6,804 nucleotides of DNA from Cenarchaeum sp. (lineage in GTDB: Archaea; Thermoproteota; Nitrososphaeria; Nitrososphaerales; Nitrosopumilaceae). Where the stretch lies: NCBI GenBank assembly GCA_020027365.1, contig JAHRAJ010000072.1, positions 1-6,804 on the forward strand, in the 5' to 3' direction. The notes under the pieces were generated by a model. That model saw nothing but the letters and a program-made list of their open reading frames with translations. It did not search any database and was not told the origin of the DNA. The translations under genes were made by a program, and so were the position numbers. Of this stretch, positions 5,617-6,804 are shown piece by piece; the stretch's first letter is position 1, and every line of letters starts with the position of its first letter.

Positions 5617-5818
5617 ATGGGAAAGATCCGTGTCAAGAGCGAATCCACAATCAAGCAGACCGAAATTTGGATCGGCATGTTCTCCAGGCATCTTGTAAAA
5701 ACCCAACACAAGCGAGCAAAGATGACGGATGTTGATTCATGCATTGCCCGATGTGACAAGGATCTGATCCACCTCCGTGGAATGGACAAGGGATCTAGGA
5801 CTGATACTGCCTGCGAGC
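5617..5818 (+). pseudogene. Open stretch ahead of the HNH remnant
   Basis: A frame starting at ATG 5617 and running in frame past 5818 reads like protein for about 55 codons (MGKIRVKSESTIKQTEIWIG at the start, charged throughout) and then runs out of frame with the HNH domain near 5815. I do not recognise it. It may be the remaining N-terminal part of the broken HNH gene or an unrelated short gene fused by deletion. No methyltransferase motif (DPPY/SPPY or FxGxG) is visible, so the catalytic methylase part expected ahead of this HNH type is missing. A TATA box at 5556-5562 precedes it. Confidence 0.35.
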
Positions 5819-6054
5819 TGCAAGGACCTGCTGTACGGCCGCCAGGCCGGAAACAGCAACGGATGCGGCCACCACTTTGAGTACCGCCACCCGGATCTGG
5901 ACCACATCGTCCCCGGGCCAAGGGCGGGCCCGACGCAGACGAGAACCTGCAGCTGCTGTGCGGCCACTGCAACAGCGTAAAGGGATCAGAGCTGGGCATG
6001 GCCGGCCTGAAAGCACGCCTGGACGAGCTTGGCATCGCAAGGGAGGCCTATTGA
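5819..6054 (+). pseudogene. HNH nuclease domain remnant, frameshifted
   Basis: The sequence encodes the zinc-ribbon HNH domain found at the C-terminus of some DNA methyltransferases. The first frame gives CKDLLYGRQAG, NGCGHHFEYRHPDLDHIVP (the D-H pair is the HNH core), then breaks at CCCCGGG (5911-5917). One missing base there would restore RAKGGPDADENLQLLCGHCN and VKG, ending at TGA 6052. The second Cys pair (codons 5959 and 5968) is intact. In the first pair the usual leading Cys is Ser (AGC at 5855-5857), which should weaken zinc binding. With a frameshift, a lost ligand and no methylase domain, the gene is most likely a dead relic of a restriction-modification or mobile element gene. Family assignment rests on motifs recalled from known proteins. 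Confidence 0.75.
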
Positions 6055-6128
6055 GGATTGGCAGACGTCTAGACACATACGATCAGTCACATTTTACAAA
6101 AACACCGTTTTGACGGATCGGCATCAAC
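6055..6128. other. Spacer between convergent remnants
   Basis: Separates the end of the HNH remnant (plus) from the end of the membrane-protein gene (minus). It contains the 8-bp palindrome AGACGTCT (6063-6070), a TTTT run at 6095-6098 and another TTTT near 6109 that could end rightward transcripts. No gene fits. Confidence 0.35.
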
Positions 6129-6433
6129 CTACCCCTGAATGGGCTTGGTCCAGCCACATACATCCGAAGCGGGTTTTTTCAAAACGTCCGCCGTGCTGAC
6201 GGCCAGTACAGAGATGACGTCGCCCCCCGAACCCACGGATCCATCCGGAACATGTCCGTAAATCCACCGATCACTATCACCGTGACCAGTGAATAACCCC
6301 AAGCCACCCTCAGGATTGTAAGACGGAGCAGCGGCCTGAACTGCATCTTGCTTGCGTCGTCCTCTGGAGGGTACTGTTGCCAATTCAGTACCCAGATAAT
6401 ACTCAGCCACACAAAAACGCCGAAATTCGTCAT
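6129..6433 (-). CDS. Small membrane protein, frame broken at a G6 run
   Basis: From ATG 6433 the frame encodes 84 residues to a stop at 6179-6181. Two hydrophobic helices are clear: residues about 4-18 (FGVFVWLSIIWVLNW) and about 35-58 (ends LVTVIVIGGF), joined by an acidic/basic linker with PPEDD at 22-26. After residue 70 the reading becomes unconvincing. If one G were added to the G6 run at 6223-6228 (minus strand), the frame would continue as GGDVISVLAVSTADVLKKP and end at TAG 6129, giving about 101 residues. I annotate the longer extent. The gene begins 19 nt after the preceding disrupted minus-strand frame, suggesting an operon. I do not recognise the family. A frame starting at TTG 6481 would add 16 residues but has no better support. 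Confidence 0.5.
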
Positions 6434-6452
6434 TTTCAGGAGATGATTATAC

Positions 6453-6756
6453 CTAGCGACAACTAGGTACCAAATTGGCAACAGAACCCTCTGGAGCGTG
6501 GTCCTGCTTGTTCATATAACCCCCAAGCATGTCGTTCTCCCTTTGGGCCCGTTTTGAATATTTGGTCGGACTCATCCGGGATGAACAACTCGTCCATTTC
6601 ATCCGGTGACGCACCGGTCTTCTTTTCATCCGCGGGGGCGTGTCATCCGTCGGAGATTCAGACGGGTGGTGTTCTGCCACGGTTGAATCCTCCCCCTCTT
6701 CTACTCGCCATTCCCGCTGCCCCGCTTATCTTCTGCTTGTAGAATCCCTCGATCAA
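6453..6756 (-). pseudogene. Frame-disrupted gene of unknown function
   Basis: Protein-like pieces succeed one another on the minus strand in changing frames. They are LIEGFYKQKISGAAGM from TTG 6756, EEGEDSTVAEHHPSESPTDD, then ADEKKTGASPDEMDELFIPD and on through ESDQIFKTGPKGE, and finally NDMLGGYMNKQDHAPEGS to TAG 6453. The jumps lie near 6700, at a GGGGG run (6634-6638), and near the GGGCCCAAAGGG stretch about 6541-6553. The joined product would be about 100 residues, strongly acidic in the middle, with no helix or motif I can name. It probably precedes the small membrane protein in one transcript. Either the gene is decayed or the sequence carries indels. Shadow frames of acidic codons can look protein-like, so one of these pieces may be false. 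Confidence 0.4.
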
Positions 6757-6765
6757 GGAATTTGG

Positions 6766-6790
6766 TATTAAAACACGCCGATCGATCGGC
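6766..6790 (-). promoter_or_regulatory. TATA-like element beside a 14-bp palindrome
   Basis: TTTTAATA read on the minus strand (6766-6773) could drive the leftward genes. Immediately upstream of it is the perfect palindrome GCCGATCGATCGGC (6777-6790), which could be an operator. The TATA centre is only about 13 nt from TTG 6756 but about 58 nt from ATG 6711, so the start codon is not settled. Confidence 0.35.
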
Positions 6791-6804
6791 TATCCGCAGA
6801 ACTT

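Noticed and set aside
1..6804. tRNA genes, CRISPR arrays, insertion sequences
   Set aside because: I found no T-arm GTTCRANYC context with matching acceptor arms, no regularly spaced direct repeats, and no transposase motif or terminal inverted repeats.

Overview
Organism. The only gene of certain identity is a ketol-acid reductoisomerase on the minus strand (4483-5499). Its class I sequence, its GC-rich codon use and its leaderless archaeal promoter point to a marine, Cenarchaeum/Nitrosopumilus-like thaumarchaeon (Nitrososphaerota). That placement is family recognition from memory, not a search. TATA-like boxes centred about 27 nt upstream of start codons recur and helped decide which reading frames to believe.

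Layout. Positions 1-1636 are GC-rich and hold no gene I can defend. They contain a (CAC)10 microsatellite and a C10 run. At 1637-1663 is a perfect 11-bp inverted repeat, followed at 1720 by a good TATA box in front of a weak candidate ORF (1758-2075). From 2076 to about 3220 there are only short coding-like fragments that change frame, most easily read as decayed genes, including two apparent convergent ends that share a CTAG. From 3375 to 3851 the sequence becomes AT-rich. It holds an overlapping two-gene module on the minus strand that looks like a toxin-antitoxin pair, with an inverted repeat lying over its promoter.

Divergent from that module, on the plus strand, three tandem TATA-like 9-mers (3949-3975) precede a GC-rich stretch of nested stems with a GNRA tetraloop hairpin (4061-4140). 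This ends in a hairpin plus T-run (4149-4171), so it is a candidate structured RNA. After a gene-poor gap comes the reductoisomerase. Its promoter is divergent from a second TATA box, and a 14-bp dyad lies between the two. To the right is the broken remnant of an HNH nuclease domain of the kind fused to some DNA methyltransferases (5819-6054). At the right edge, on the minus strand, are a small two-helix membrane protein whose frame breaks at a G6 run (6129-6433) and, just upstream of it, a reading frame with several apparent frameshifts (6453-6756).

How it fits together. I see no multi-gene pathway. One housekeeping amino-acid gene sits within accessory, partly decayed DNA: a probable toxin-antitoxin pair, a restriction-modification relic, frame-disrupted small genes and long gene-free stretches. 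This resembles a site of repeated insertion and decay. Several apparent frame breaks fall at homopolymer runs, so read or assembly error should be excluded before any gene here is called a pseudogene.
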